In this document: positions 39,935 to 51,345 of the stretch, in pieces | Numbering within the stretch: the stretch's first letter is position 1 | Layout: each line of letters begins with the position of its first letter | Origin: Annulohypoxylon bovei var. microspora | Taxonomy: Eukaryota > Ascomycota > Sordariomycetes > Xylariales > Hypoxylaceae | Direction: 5' to 3' | NCBI GenBank assembly: GCA_022836615.1 | Contig: MU405256.1 | Span: forward strand, 206,632-270,631 | DNA: 64,000 nt | Notes under the pieces: model-generated | Databases searched by the model: none | What the model was told of the DNA's origin: nothing | The model's input: only the letters and a program-made list of their open reading frames with translations | Translations under genes and position numbers: made by a program

Positions 39935-40837
39935 ATGGGTATTTGGGGCCCAGGTCTCATGCAGACCGATGATGACTACGAGATTGCCATTGACCTATCT
40001 GCGGCGTGTGGTTGTCAGCTTGTCTTCGAAAAAAGGGATGAACACAAAAAAGGAGACACGATCAAAATACTGAACGACGGTGTGCTCTCCAAGCAACTTG
40101 ACAAGATTCTCTCAGGCGATTTTCGACCCCATACCAGCTATCACAAGCGTGAGCGTGTAGCTGTCGTCCTTACTATGCTTGCAATGGAACTCGGTGCCAA
40201 GATTGAGACTCGTCAGTTGACGACAATTCAAGTGCTCCGACCCTTGCTTCCCACCATGGAACAGCAACTTCAACTATTCACCGCACTCGACGAGTACAAG
40301 AATGATGGCACACCTTGGATTACAGGATCGAAGAATTTCAAGGAAACACGAGGCGCGGCTCCTAGTGGGAAGATGAATTCCGGTCTTGGTGATCCGTTCC
40401 GGTACAGCGGCTTAGGGTTAGTTGTAAACTCCTTCCCTATCATGATCGTGTTACAACACCGTGCCCTCTTCAATCTATCACGATTCAATTAAAAAATTGC
40501 TGACTATAATTTCATGGTTAGACACTCTGCTGACGACTTTCCCACGGCGGAGATGGCTAGCAAGGCCTGTCTCAGTTGTGGGGAGAAGGAACATAACCTT
40601 CTTCGTTGCTCGCGTTGCAAGATGGCTCGATACTGCGATAAGAAATGCCAACGGTATGACTGGGGAGTTCATCAAAGGGTCTGCAAAGTTCATGAAAGCC
40701 CTCGAGTCTGCGTAAGTTGCAGCATCTCGTCCGTATCTCTAGTCCCGGGCTTACAGTATCCATAGGCCACCGAAGAATCATCAACACCGGTCATCAACCC
40801 GGTAGGGCGTGATTATATCCCTCTTTCGATAGATTAA
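39935..40837 (+). CDS. MYND-type zinc-finger protein
   Basis: Exons 39935-40416, 40522-40711 and 40766-40837 give 247 residues. The donor GTTAGT (40417) and an acceptor preceded by a TGCTGAC branch join GLG to HSADDF; a second intron of 54 bp (GTAAGT…ATAG) leads to a 23-residue tail. A complete MYND finger occupies residues 177-215: Cys 177, 180, 190, 193, 199 and 203, His 211, Cys 215. MYND fingers bind Pro-rich peptides in partner proteins. The N-terminus (MGIWGPGLMQTDDDYEIAIDL) resembles a start seen in many fungal MYND proteins and in 'MGxWGxGxFxxD' domains of unknown function. No SET domain is present, so it is not a SMYD methyltransferase. The role is unknown, probably a protein-protein adaptor. 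Confidence 0.85.
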
Positions 40838-43533
40838 CCAATGTCTCCATGACCGAGCGGATGGGCATGGTCCAGGATGGTTGGTTTTGAGCACATTGCT
40901 AGTAGCCTCGATTTCAACTTACTTTTTCTCATTGAGATTTCGGAGGGAAATGTGGCATGATATCGTAGGCCCTGGAATGGGGCCTATAGGATCTTTGCTA
41001 GGTAGCACATGAGTTTGACGATGAAGTAGTCTCACAGGACACCGCTGCGAATGTATATGAATTCAAGACAATGAAAAGGCCTACTATGAAATATGATTTA
41101 AGCCTGTGATGTATTAGTGCCACCGGTATCCTAGAATAAATGGTCATAAGATTCTCCGTTTCATGCACTTAAATATTAGCTGGAAATACATAGCTATAAA
41201 TGAGGCTCAGTCTAGGATAGGTGATACAGTGATCCACATCCGGGATCATCCTAAATATCTAAATCAGGCAACTCAGATCTAATTTCATGTGACAAGTACC
41301 TACTTCTATTCCCTACCCCCAGAACGGATGAAAATGTGATATGGTCATTAGATAAACGATTAATCACAATACATCGCACGAATAGTTCTCCTGAGGGCAA
41401 TGATCTATTAAAATGTAACAAACAGAGAACACAAAAGTAACTTACTTTGTCAGGCGAGCGTACCAGTTGGTAAAAATCTTTCGATTCTTAAGAAGTTAAA
41501 CATATGTACTGTACTACCCAGTAGGTGAGCTGATTACCGGATTAATCAATGACCTATATATAGGTCATAGGAGGATGGGGATCAATGGGGAAAAGCGAAA
41601 CTTAAATTGCTTAGCTTAGCGGCGCAGACACATCAAGATCTATATGGGTATGCATATGGGTTTGCATAGGTATACGTACATGATCCTCACGACCCATAAC
41701 CTTAAGCCCATCTCGGTAGTCGAATCTAATCAACATTAGTTCCAGTTGTAGAACCAAGATACCTTTTACCACGTATTCGCGTATTCGGGCCGCTTTTCAT
41801 TCACGGAGCATTAACATCAACAATGCGTGACTCGGAGCTGAACTCGGGAATCCTAGTATTTTCTGGATAGCATACGAATACAAGATAAATCTTTCGAGGT
41901 GAGGTCCGGGAGGATGCCGAAGTAGCAATAACTAGCAGATTGAAATGACGATATCCAACGAACTGTCCAAAGGAAGCAGGACGTTTCGAGTAGTTTGTTT
42001 CGACTTGCCGTTTCAGAAGCGGACCAGCGCCCAATTAACAGTTGTGGCGCGTAGGCTTCGTACTTTGTCACGATATTTGTACTACTGAGGTCACTGTACT
42101 AATTGATGAGGTAACGTTCCTCAGTGCTTGTTACGTACGGTACTTACAGTAGGGAGTACAGTACGTTCTAGTGTGTGGTGGGGAGGTTTAACTGCGGGCC
42201 AAAAGGGGCTGGACGTTGCCAAGATTGTGGCGGCCAGAATTCCAGTTTCGATCAACTACGTTCCATCTATTGGCTAAGAGGCCTTCATTCTCGTGTATCA
42301 AACTCCGTAGAAGCCGACCACATTCACAGACCTGCCTGGTAGACCTTCAGCATACATTCTTCATAGGTAGTAGATTCGATGTCTTACCCCAGCTTGATCC
42401 TCTTTTATCGGATAGATTGCGTACTGATACAGCAACATTGGCGGCATGTCGTCCAACCAACGTTACCATAGCTCTCTTTCTCTCTCTTGCTGAAGATGCT
42501 CCTCACATGCTTAGATCTACTAACGTCTTTTCACATCTGAAAGGAGGTGTTAGCCCCAGAGGCGTTTAATGTTTGTAGTATTTCACATTGACTGGCACAA
42601 TAAACCTATGTCTTACGAATTCGTCTATTACTGAATCTAGAAACCTCCCCAATTAGTTAAACCTAATATGACCACGTTCAAGGATATTTGAACCATGAAC
42701 CATCTTACATCTTTCTGACCACTTGCACGAATTAGGGTTAACGTGACATATCACGACCTCTCCTACCCTAAAATTCCCACCCCGGTGAAAAAAAGTCCAA
42801 TCCTGAATGTGCCTTCCTAATTTATCTTAATCTATGTCAAGCGAAATCAAGCGAGGAAGCATCTAGTGAGATCCTACAGTTCTTTTCAACCTTCCCTTGG
42901 AATTCCCGAATCTATTAAATTCAGAGGTTGCTGCTCCGGTTAGCACAATCTAAAATAAATCACAACCACCTCAAGGTAGATTCCATCCTTTCCAACCTCG
43001 ACCAAACTGCGTCGTTTTCATTCTCATTCTCATCTTTAAAAGAAGTCTAGTCGTCGTTCCTTATGCGGCTCTGAAAAAACATAAAAATTCTCAAAATCAT
43101 TCGTGTCTCTCTTTATTCACACGCAATACACACAAGCCGCAACTTGATCACGCACTCCTTTGTTTGCGGTACCAATTGTTCTATTTCGACACCTGACAAA
43201 CAACGAACTTCTCTAGCCTTGCTATTGTTCCACTACAAGTGATCATTCAAGTCTTGAATCACTCCCTTTAAGATTTGACAACCCATTGTCATTTATTTAA
43301 ATTTCAAAGGCGGTCATTGCCTCGTTCACTTACCCAAGGGCCAAGGCTTACCACTCATTTTCAACGTCGACTTATTACCTTCATTCTCACTTTTCACCAT
43401 TCACTTTTCACTTTCACATCAAATCACAAATCATTAAACTTGCCAGGCGCAAGCATTTTTACAGCTTTTCGGTTCTCTACGTTTATTTACTGTACATACC
43501 AATTCTTTCCACCTTTCGTCACGAGTCAACGAC
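40838..43533. other. Intergenic, 2.7 kb, no supported gene
   Basis: This is AT-rich sequence without convincing frames. From about 43080 to 43533 it becomes CT- and CACTTTTCA-rich, consistent with a long promoter and 5' leader of the GH16 gene. The + frame 42216-42569 has no recognisable family. Confidence 0.5.
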
Positions 43534-44585
43534 ATGACGTTCACGAAATTTATCGGCGGCGCGCTGGTCCTCGGAGCTGCGGCACAGGCTGCCTACACGA
43601 TCCAGGACACTTACGACACGACCAACTTCTTTGATGGCTTCGAGTTCTTCAACGAGCCGGATCCCACCAACGGTTTCGTCAACTACCTGTCCGCAACTGA
43701 CGCCAACACCCAGTCGCTTGCCGGCTATGCCAACGGCGGCATCTACCTGGGCGTTGATGCTAACACCACCAACCCTACCAATGGCCGCTCATCTGTCCGA
43801 GTAAGCTCCAAGAAGACTTACACACAGGGCCTCATCATCGCCGACATTGCCCACCAACCGGCTGCCGTATGTGGAAGCGTAAGTAATTTTTATTGATTTT
43901 ACTCCTTCACTCCTCCTTGCCCCCTTCACCCCGCCCAGTTAAAACATAAATTAATTGCTAACTCATATTACAGTGGCCGGCCTTCTGGACTGTTGGCCCC
44001 AATTGGCCGTACAACGGAGAGATCGACGTCATCGAGGGAGTAAACATGGGCACGAACACTACCTACACTCTCCACACTAGCTCTGACTGCACGTTCTCGC
44101 AGGGCGACTGTAACGCCCCTGGCACTGGCACTAACGGCTGCCCGATATCTAGCAACAACGTGCAGACGCTCGCCGATGGCTTCAACGAGATCGGCGGTGG
44201 CATCTTCGCGCTCGAGTGGACCTCTTCCGCGATCAACATCTTCTTCTTCCCGCGTACCGGATCCACACCCCAGGACATCACCGCGGGCCAGCCGGATCCG
44301 AGCACGTGGGGCGCGCCGCAGACCTCGTTCTCGGGCAGCGGCTGCGACATCCCGAGCCACTTCAAGGACCACCAGATTGTGTTCGACACTACCTTCTGCG
44401 GCGACTGGGCGGGCAGGGTCTGGCCCTACGACCCCGTCTGCAGCACCAAGGCTGCTACTTGCCAGGACTACGTCGCTGCCAACCCCTCCGCCTTCAAGGA
44501 CACCTACTGGCTCATCAACTCCGTCAAGGTCTACTCCGACAGCGCTAACGGCACAATGACGACGCGACGACGGTTCCACGCATGA
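43534..44585 (+). CDS. Secreted GH16 endo-beta-1,3(4)-glucanase
   Basis: Two exons, 43534-43878 and 43974-44585 (TGCTAAC branch, TACAG acceptor), give 318 residues. A signal peptide of about 19 residues (MTFTKFIGGALVLGAAAQA) is followed by the GH16 fold. The catalytic motif GEIDVIEG is at 130-137, with Glu131 as nucleophile, Asp133 helper and Glu136 acid/base. Upstream is the conserved WPAFWTVGPNWP, and downstream the beta-sandwich segments FALEWTSSAINIFFFPR and KDHQIVFDTTFCGDWAG. Paired Cys suggest disulphides in the secreted form. There is no C-terminal hydrophobic GPI signal, so it is released or wall-bound rather than anchored. Family members cut mixed-linkage or laminarin-type beta-glucans in wall remodelling or nutrition. 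Third codon positions are strongly C-rich, typical of a highly expressed gene. Confidence 0.95.
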
Positions 44586-46241
44586 TTTTAGTCACCCGTG
44601 TATATGATACCTACCTAGAGAAGGCGGGTCCGATCTTCTGGGCGTATTGAACTCGTCTCTTTTTATGCTGGGGAGGTTTAGGTTTCGTAGGCGTCGGGGA
44701 GGGAAGAAAGAAGGAGTTCATCCTCAGAGGCTATCTTAAGCAAGGCGTTTGCTTTGCTTCCTCTCTTCTTTTTTCTTTGCATCTGTTGCCATTTTACCCG
44801 CGGAGGGAAACAAGGAGTTTTTGAGTTGTGAGGCATGCTGATCTGACGAGCCGGCGAAGGCGTTCTGTCGGATGGATAGCAAGGCAGAGCAGGGCAAAGG
44901 GGGGGACGGCGGCATTAGCATATTTTGTTTTTCGATTCGATTCTCACACCTGTACATATTTTTGGTATTTCTTCCTTCTGCCGCGCCGGGGCTGCGATCG
45001 GCTTCGGGCGCGAAACGAGTTAGGAAAGGAACATGCACATGAACACAATGATAGCTACATTGCATTTAAAACTCCGCGCCACTTTTTGATGGCTAGTGAA
45101 ATCGTTGCTGCGCCTTTTGACTCCTAGGTTCTCCTAGTCTTTTGAAGTTCTCTACTCGGATGTCGTAGGTGATCTCGTAGGGATCTCGTAGGACCGGGTG
45201 TTTGACATCATATACTGGACGAAAATAGGCGGATTAAAAGGGAGATGTATTTTAGGAGGCGGGTATACACCTAAGCATTGACTGGTTTGATCTGACTTGT
45301 AGAATGTGTTTCTTGTTATATTGGCCCTCGGTTTTCGTGCCTGCAGTCAACGGGAAGACTAAGGGATCCTAGAATAGTGATTAAAATTCGACATATTCTC
45401 TTTTAACCTCATTTTGTCATTGACTACCTGCTACTGTTTAGTGAGCTACGATCGTAGAAATGCAGAATCAAATCGCACAGGGTCTTTCCCGTAGCTAAGC
45501 GCAGTAAATTGCTAGAACTCCATTTCTCATTTACTACATATTTAGGTTGGTAGGTACTTACTATGTGCCTCTCGGAGAGGCCTTCGTAAAGACATAGGTA
45601 GGACAGATGAAACGCGTCTCGGGCTTCCCGCACAGCAGAATTTTGAATTTTCGATTGATGGAACAGGCTGCAGGCGGTCAGAATCCGTTTCGACAATGTC
45701 TACAGTGGGCGCCGCTGGTTCAAATCCTGTTCGAACAAAGGCGATATGGTTATGAATTGCGTGTGACTCGTTGAAGTCAAGAAAAAAGGACGGTGAGCCC
45801 TCAGCATCTGTGTGCGGGCCTTGTCTTAAGCTACCTATTGTAGAGAGCTACAATCAGGCTAGCAAGATGATAAGACATGTGGTATGACGTCCATCGACCC
45901 GTGGCGAATCTGTCGTTTACATGACTAACAGAGCCCTTCTGCCGTTTTGGAAACTAGCAGCTGGAGTGCGAGACTTGCATGAATATCCCAAAGAGCTGTA
46001 CGAATGTATGCTTCGGAATCTTGCGTTGAACAATGGGCCGACCTGTAAATGGCGGTGGCAGATGTCTCATTGTGACTCCCATCCTGGCAGCCGGCAGAAT
46101 AAGGTAGAATGAATTGTTTTGCTATGAGAGACCAAGATGGTGTATAACTAATGGACGTAAATTTTTTCGGGTCATAAAAAGGGGTTTACGTACCTTTTGA
46201 AAAATCGATCTCATCTCAACACACTTCCTTGCTCTTCAGTG
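44586..46241. other. Intergenic, 1.7 kb, no supported gene
   Basis: The first few hundred bases are the probable 3' untranslated region of the GH16 gene. Short frames on both strands (for example 44828-45127 +, 45424-45696 -) have no coding support. A T-arm-like GGTTCAAATCC at about 45717 lacks the rest of a tRNA. Confidence 0.5.
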
Positions 46242-47315
46242 ATGTGCTTTTACTACCCAGCTTCCAAGTCCAAGAAGAGTAAGAAGGCCAGAAAGCCGAC
46301 GTCTACGAATAGTACCACGAGTAGCGAAAGCATCCGAGACATTACGCACACGCGCCCAGCCACAATGAATCATCCATACGGGGTATATGTTCCATACGGC
46401 GCGGGGCCGCAACGTTTCGAAGAATACGAGCCCGGCTATATTACGAAAGCCCAGTGGGCTTCTCACGGGGAGACGCTCAAAGGAACTCTCGGGGCGGCAA
46501 AGGAGAACGGCGGCAAGCTGGATGAGTTCAGGGCATTTGTTTCCGATGGGTTTGCGGAAACTCGAGACTCGGTTAAGAACACCCAGAACGGTATCAGAGG
46601 AACCCACGTCGCCATCAACGATACTTATACGGCGGTTGGAGACGTCCACAACACCCTCAAGGAAACTTATGACGCGATTCAGAAAAACCACGGCGAGTAT
46701 GCTTACAAGCAGGACGGATGCGCTGCTGAGATTCGCCAAGTTCGAACCTTGTTAGAGGACGAGGCGAAAAAGCGAGAAGAGGCACGTCGCAAACAGCAAA
46801 GCATGCAGGAGGCCTGGGAGTATTACCAGTGGTTCCAGCAGGCGGAACGCGACGCGGAGCCGAAGTCTTCGAAGAGCAGTACCCGAACACACTCGAGCGG
46901 TAGCAGTAGCAGCAGCAAGAGCGAAAGTAACACACGCCGTAGACGACGGACGCCACCCGAGGACCAATACGAGTCTGAGAAGCGTCCGCGTCAGGACCGG
47001 GATTTCAAGAGGGCAGTTTGGGAATGCATGGACGAGATGTTCGGCGACGGACATCCGCACGCTGATCGCTCCGAGAAACATCACGAGAACCATAACCACT
47101 TCTACCCATACCCTCCAGCGTCTCCGGCATGGAATGGCCAGTATCCCTCTGACCCTTGGAATGGTCGGCAGCAGGCCCCTCCACCGTATCAGAGTTGGGA
47201 AGGGTTCTTCTACAACGACAATACCGATGACGATATGGGTCAAGGTCGACCCAGACGGCCACATAACGCACCGCGAGGTGGCCGTGCTCCTAAGAATCCA
47301 TGGGGACGGAGTTAG
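46242..47315 (+). CDS. Uncharacterised 357-aa charged, partly coiled-coil protein
   Basis: A single exon. The frame is open from 46197 but the first ATG is at 46242, giving MCFYYPASKSKKSKKARKP. I do not recognise a family. Parts in order: a short Lys/Ser-rich start; a Tyr/Gly/Pro patch (HPYGVYVPYGAGPQRFEEYEPGY, about 45-67); a long amphipathic region with spaced Asn/Thr/Val (about 75-160) that could be an extended helix; a Glu/Lys/Arg coiled coil (about 165-205, EDEAKKREEARRKQQSMQEAWEYY); a Ser/Arg-rich low-complexity segment; and a His/Pro/Tyr/Trp-rich tail ending in an RGG-like RGGRAPKNPWGRS. No signal peptide or membrane segment is seen. The RGG/Arg-rich tail could bind nucleic acid; this is speculative. 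Confidence 0.75.
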   Translation: MCFYYPASKSKKSKKARKPTSTNSTTSSESIRDITHTRPATMNHPYGVYVPYGAGPQRFEEYEPGYITKAQWASHGETLKGTLGAAKENGGKLDEFRAFVSDGFAETRDSVKNTQNGIRGTHVAINDTYTAVGDVHNTLKETYDAIQKNHGEYAYKQDGCAAEIRQVRTLLEDEAKKREEARRKQQSMQEAWEYYQWFQQAERDAEPKSSKSSTRTHSSGSSSSSKSESNTRRRRRTPPEDQYESEKRPRQDRDFKRAVWECMDEMFGDGHPHADRSEKHHENHNHFYPYPPASPAWNGQYPSDPWNGRQQAPPPYQSWEGFFYNDNTDDDMGQGRPRRPHNAPRGGRAPKNPWGRS

Positions 47316-49398
47316 TGGATGTAGCCAAATGCTTTCGGTGATGTGTAGTCATGGAGGAACACGAAGAGGGACCTCGAACACGAAGTCGGAATTCTCACGT
47401 GTCACAGCATGGACCACGAGTTCACCATGGTTGCGCAGGGCGTTCAGAGCGTTCAGCTTTCGTAGTCTAGAATTTTCCAACTCCCTGAGGGTGGTGCGAT
47501 GCGAAGCTTGCGAAACGAAGGTTCAGCTGCACTGACCTTTTCCTAGCCTGCTAGCATAGTCGACTGGTCGATGAATAGGTCGATGAATAGGTCGAAAGAT
47601 TGGTACTCTCCTTTCATCTCGGGATGGCGAGGCCAGTGGAGAAGGCTCATTTTAGTTGTTATATTTGGCGATCTAGGCGCGTTTGATTTTGGTGGAGACA
47701 TGAATGGGTCAAGATTTCTTTGATGAATGATCAGACTCTAGGATGACTACATAGCTCGTCTGGCAACATGATTGACTGATCGAGATGGTAAATCGGATTT
47801 GTCAAATTACTGTAAAAACTGTGTAAAATAGGGTTGATATCTCGGTTCGATCTAATACTAGTAGTCTGATCATATGTAAATCTTTAGTTAAAGACTTAGG
47901 CGCTCGATGGCGCAAGACTGCTAGTATGTATGCGCAACCATGCTTGTAATTTCGGGAAATGAAGGAAAGCGACATCGATTAATGCGGTCGAATAGGTTAA
48001 TTGTATGATTAGCCTAGCTGGCTAGGTAGCTACCCTAGCAACCTTGGTAACTTGCATAAACTACTCTTTCTCAGTCAGGTAGTAAATATGGGATGAGGTG
48101 TTTTAAACCCATCATTCACTGATGTTTGTGGGTTTCAGGATTGTCGTTGCGATTGTGGACGCTCTGGATGCTAGATGCTGAAGGCAAACATGGTGATGTT
48201 GTAAAGGGAACAAATTTCGATGGCTGGGAGATAGCACGGACTTGGCATGAGACCATCGGGTACGCGCTCTGAGCAATAATTCCTTTTCCCAATCGACCAC
48301 CGATGCGAATTACGTGTGATTGGCTGAAGTGGAGTCAATTCATCCTTGGCAGCCCTACTAAGGCTAGCGTAGCTGATCGAATTCTGTAAAGAGGAGCTCG
48401 GACTATCGCGCTAATTCTCCATCCTTGTTTAGTTTCCGATGGGGGCTCCAATAACAAACGGTCGGCTCTACTTTGTTTCCACTCTTTTCTGCAGGAACAA
48501 CAACGCTGCAAGTACAAATGTACACTACTGTAGGAACACGCAGCTTGCTCAGTTGTCGTGGTTGTCGTGATGGATCTCATCTCATCTCTCTACCAGTAAG
48601 ACAACTTTGAATAATATAGTAAAATAAAGAATCCTTTTGAAAAATTTTCAATTTTCGTTTACTTGACAATGGATCCATCAAATTTTTAGTGACAGGTAGA
48701 CGATATAGCCACACAAACATAAGACTCATTCACAAGTAACAAGGCACAAGGGGTTTAATAAAAAATGAAGCTCTCCTTTCAGTGATTTTGGGTCATTGTT
48801 GTCGCAATCACAACGCGGTGAAAAGCCTATCATGAGCAGGGGACAGTTCCGAATCACCCTTGTCTCTTCCCGGTAGACGTTTGTCGATCCACATTAATCT
48901 TAAGCACCATCGAGGCGTATGTCCTGGTTGTATGCCTTCATTTGACCTAGCCTGTCCAGTCCTGTGATATTATTGGTAGGATTTGGTCTGCAAAGAAAAA
49001 TATTCCCCATGTCCCAATAAAAAAGGGCTCGTCGCCGTCGTCCCCTCCACCGCCAATTTTCCCTTTTACCCTCCCCCTTTTAAACGACCGTCAGCTTCAG
49101 AGCCAACACATTCACTCGTTCTCATTTGTAACCGTGAACAACTTTTTGCATTTTGCAACCCACGCTCTTTTTTTAATAAAATAAATACCATTGTTACGCG
49201 GTTACCGTCACTCTCTTCAAACCAAAACAAATCCAAATATTCGACCGACCTCAAACGGGACAATATAAAGATCATCACATTCCCTAACGCGAGTCAACTT
49301 GGATAATTCCCACTTTGACGACGATCTTGAGGAGGAAAATTCTAAAAACGTGATACCCATTTTTCGATCAACATCAACAACCACAACCCAAATTCAAG
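47316..49398. other. Intergenic, 2.1 kb, no supported gene
   Basis: It contains a 12-bp direct repeat (GGTCGATGAATA, two copies at about 47566-47589) and AT-rich sequence. From about 49030 it becomes CT- and CCCTTTTACC-rich with AACAACCACAACCC just before 49399, a typical leader of a strongly expressed fungal wall-protein gene. Confidence 0.5.
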
Positions 49399-49947
49399 AT
49401 GCAGATTTCATCCTTGATCGTGTTGGCCGCCGGCGCCGCCACTGCCGTCGCGCAGTACCCCGTCGAGTCGCTGTCTTCCACCGCTGGAACCACCACCGCC
49501 ACATCGTACCTGACCGCAACTGTCACCATCACCAAGTGCAACCCTACCAACACCGCTTGCCCTCTGTACTCTAGCTCCAGCTCCAGCTCCAGCTCGACTT
49601 CGTCGACCTCGTCTTCCATCTCGACGCCTCCCGTGTACCCCACAAGCTCCGTTGCGCTCAACACCACCACCACCAGCTCTGTCGCCTCTTCCACCTGGTA
49701 CCCGATCTCCAAGAACTCGACTGTGTCTGCTGGCCCGACCGCGTACTCCAACGTCTCCTCCAGCTACGTCGTTCCTACTACGTACGCTACCCAGACCTCG
49801 TTGATCCCCACAACCGCCGTGCCTGCCACAACTTACCCGGCATCCACCTCCGCGCCTGCCGTCCCGGTCAGCGGCGCCGGTATCGTGTCCGTGCAGTCCG
49901 GCCTTCTGATGGGTGTTCTGGCCATGGGCGCCGCCTTCTTCGCATAA
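49399..49947 (+). CDS. Ser/Thr-rich GPI-anchored cell-wall protein
   Basis: A single exon of 182 residues. A signal peptide (MQISSLIVLAAGAATAVAQ, about 19 residues) is followed by a mature part that is about half Ser, Thr, Ala and Pro, with a pure Ser/Thr tract at about 58-73 and many O-mannosylation sites; several NxS/T sequons are present. Only two Cys (about 47 and 55). The C-terminus ends in small residues (SGAG, likely omega-site region) followed by the hydrophobic segment SGLLMGVLAMGAAFFA, a standard GPI-attachment signal. Such proteins lack enzymatic domains and serve as structural wall mannoproteins. C-ending codons dominate, suggesting high expression. It starts at the first ATG after the CAACAACCACAACCC leader. 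Confidence 0.92.
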   Translation: MQISSLIVLAAGAATAVAQYPVESLSSTAGTTTATSYLTATVTITKCNPTNTACPLYSSSSSSSSSTSSTSSSISTPPVYPTSSVALNTTTTSSVASSTWYPISKNSTVSAGPTAYSNVSSSYVVPTTYATQTSLIPTTAVPATTYPASTSAPAVPVSGAGIVSVQSGLLMGVLAMGAAFFA

Positions 49948-51147
49948 GCAACAGGCTTAGAGCGAGAGCGCGATTCGGGGATGTGGAGGATGGTCTAACA
50001 TTAATTCACTACGCTTCTATTCACATTATTAATTCTCCGGGGAAGGGACGTTTGGAGTACTTTGTGAAGGTGGCATTTGTTTGGGGAGGCTGGTTCAATC
50101 GACCGGCAGATCCTGGGCGCGTCAGCTCTTTCTCTATGTCTAAGTCAGGATGATGTGTTTTATCTCTGGTGTTTAGAGCATGCGGGGGAGTTGGAAGGTT
50201 CATGTCTATACTTGAGCAGGGGCGTCGTGTCGATTATACGAGGTCGGCATGGCTAATGACATACATTTTCCATTCATAATGCTCCCGCTCTGTCACGTGA
50301 ATGTCGTATATGTTGCTATCTCCCTATCTATGCACTGACTAATCATTTAGGTTGGCGAAACGGCAAGAAACGAGGGACCCTAAGTTACGTTTACCTATGT
50401 ACATTTACCTATCTAAGCATCTTGTATAAGATGGCGGTATCTCTACAAGTGTGGTATATACCTATATTGTAAGTAACTATTACAACATATATGAGCTGAA
50501 ATAAGAGGATGGACAAGGGCTGATATTTTAAAGGGTTCAATGATGTCGAAACTGAGCCCAACGGTCGGGGTCGCTCTGATCTGCACATTGGAAAATATCT
50601 GATTACGGTTCTCAGCCTTGGGGAAAACGTACTGTAACAGCAACATGGTGGGAGAGGGGGGGAAAACTCCGTGTCTCGTCTAATAACAGGTGCTACGATT
50701 CTCCTCCACGTCCCCGGATTACCTAGAATGCTTCGGAAACGCCCCGGAAGCCCGGATCTGTTGGTGATCTCCACAAAGATGAAACCGAAAATCCCTGTTC
50801 AGCCACGAGGTTGAAGGATTTGACAAACACGGTTGACGGGGTTAGAACGGACGACCAGAACACCATCCTGTACGAAATATGTATGTCATGCTTAGTAGAG
50901 ACGATATGCTTTAAAAGACCGGGTCTGGTCTGGTGTCGATATAGGTACCTAGGTAGGTACCGATAATTAGGAAAAAAGATACACACTTAGATACACACTG
51001 CATGCGACCATTACCCCCTTACATATAGCTATACAGCCATATATGCATATTACTTCCTAACACAAATAGTCAAAAAGCCACAAACTAGACCTCGCCGAGA
51101 CTAAAAGTCCCCTTCCCAACCCCCAGAGATCCGCTATCGAATTGCAA

Positions 51148-51345
51148 CTAACCATGGACCTCATGGCACTTGTTGTCCTGGCAGAGTTTGCACAGATCCT
51201 TGTTGGACTCGGCGAGATGAGGGCAGCCGTTATCCTTATGAGCGCAGGCTTTGTCTGCAAAAGAGAAGTTGACAGTTTCTTGGTACGTAGGTGATGATAC
51301 GTCCCAGTGGTTGCAGGTATCATTTTGCTGATGCTTGGAGACCAT
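51148..51345 (-). CDS. Possible small Cys-rich protein (65 aa)
   Basis: A 65-residue frame whose second half has a coherent composition: KACAHKDNGCPHLAESNKDL followed by CKLCQDNKCHEVHG, with five Cys and several His/Asp, suggesting a small metal- or disulphide-stabilised domain. There is no signal peptide. A TTTTGCAG immediately before this part could be an intron acceptor, but no upstream donor keeps the frame, so either the frame is unspliced as given or the first exon is elsewhere. Weak evidence. Confidence 0.35.
   Translation of the reverse strand: MVSKHQQNDTCNHWDVSSPTYQETVNFSFADKACAHKDNGCPHLAESNKDLCKLCQDNKCHEVHG

Noticed and set aside
42216..42569. 117-codon + frame in the intergenic region before GH16
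   Set aside because: No recognisable domain, composition not protein-like, no supporting splice or leader signals.
43968..44579. Antisense 203-codon frame over the GH16 gene
   Set aside because: A mirror of a C-ending-codon gene with an intact GH16 active site on the other strand; no motif of its own.
45690..45765. tRNA-like T-arm sequence GGTTCAAATCC
   Set aside because: The T-stem has a mismatch and no acceptor stem, D-arm or anticodon arm can be built around it.
49374..49751. Antisense 125-codon frame (Glu/Val-rich) over the GPI protein
   Set aside because: Created by Ser/Thr codon bias of the + strand gene, which has both a signal peptide and a GPI signal.
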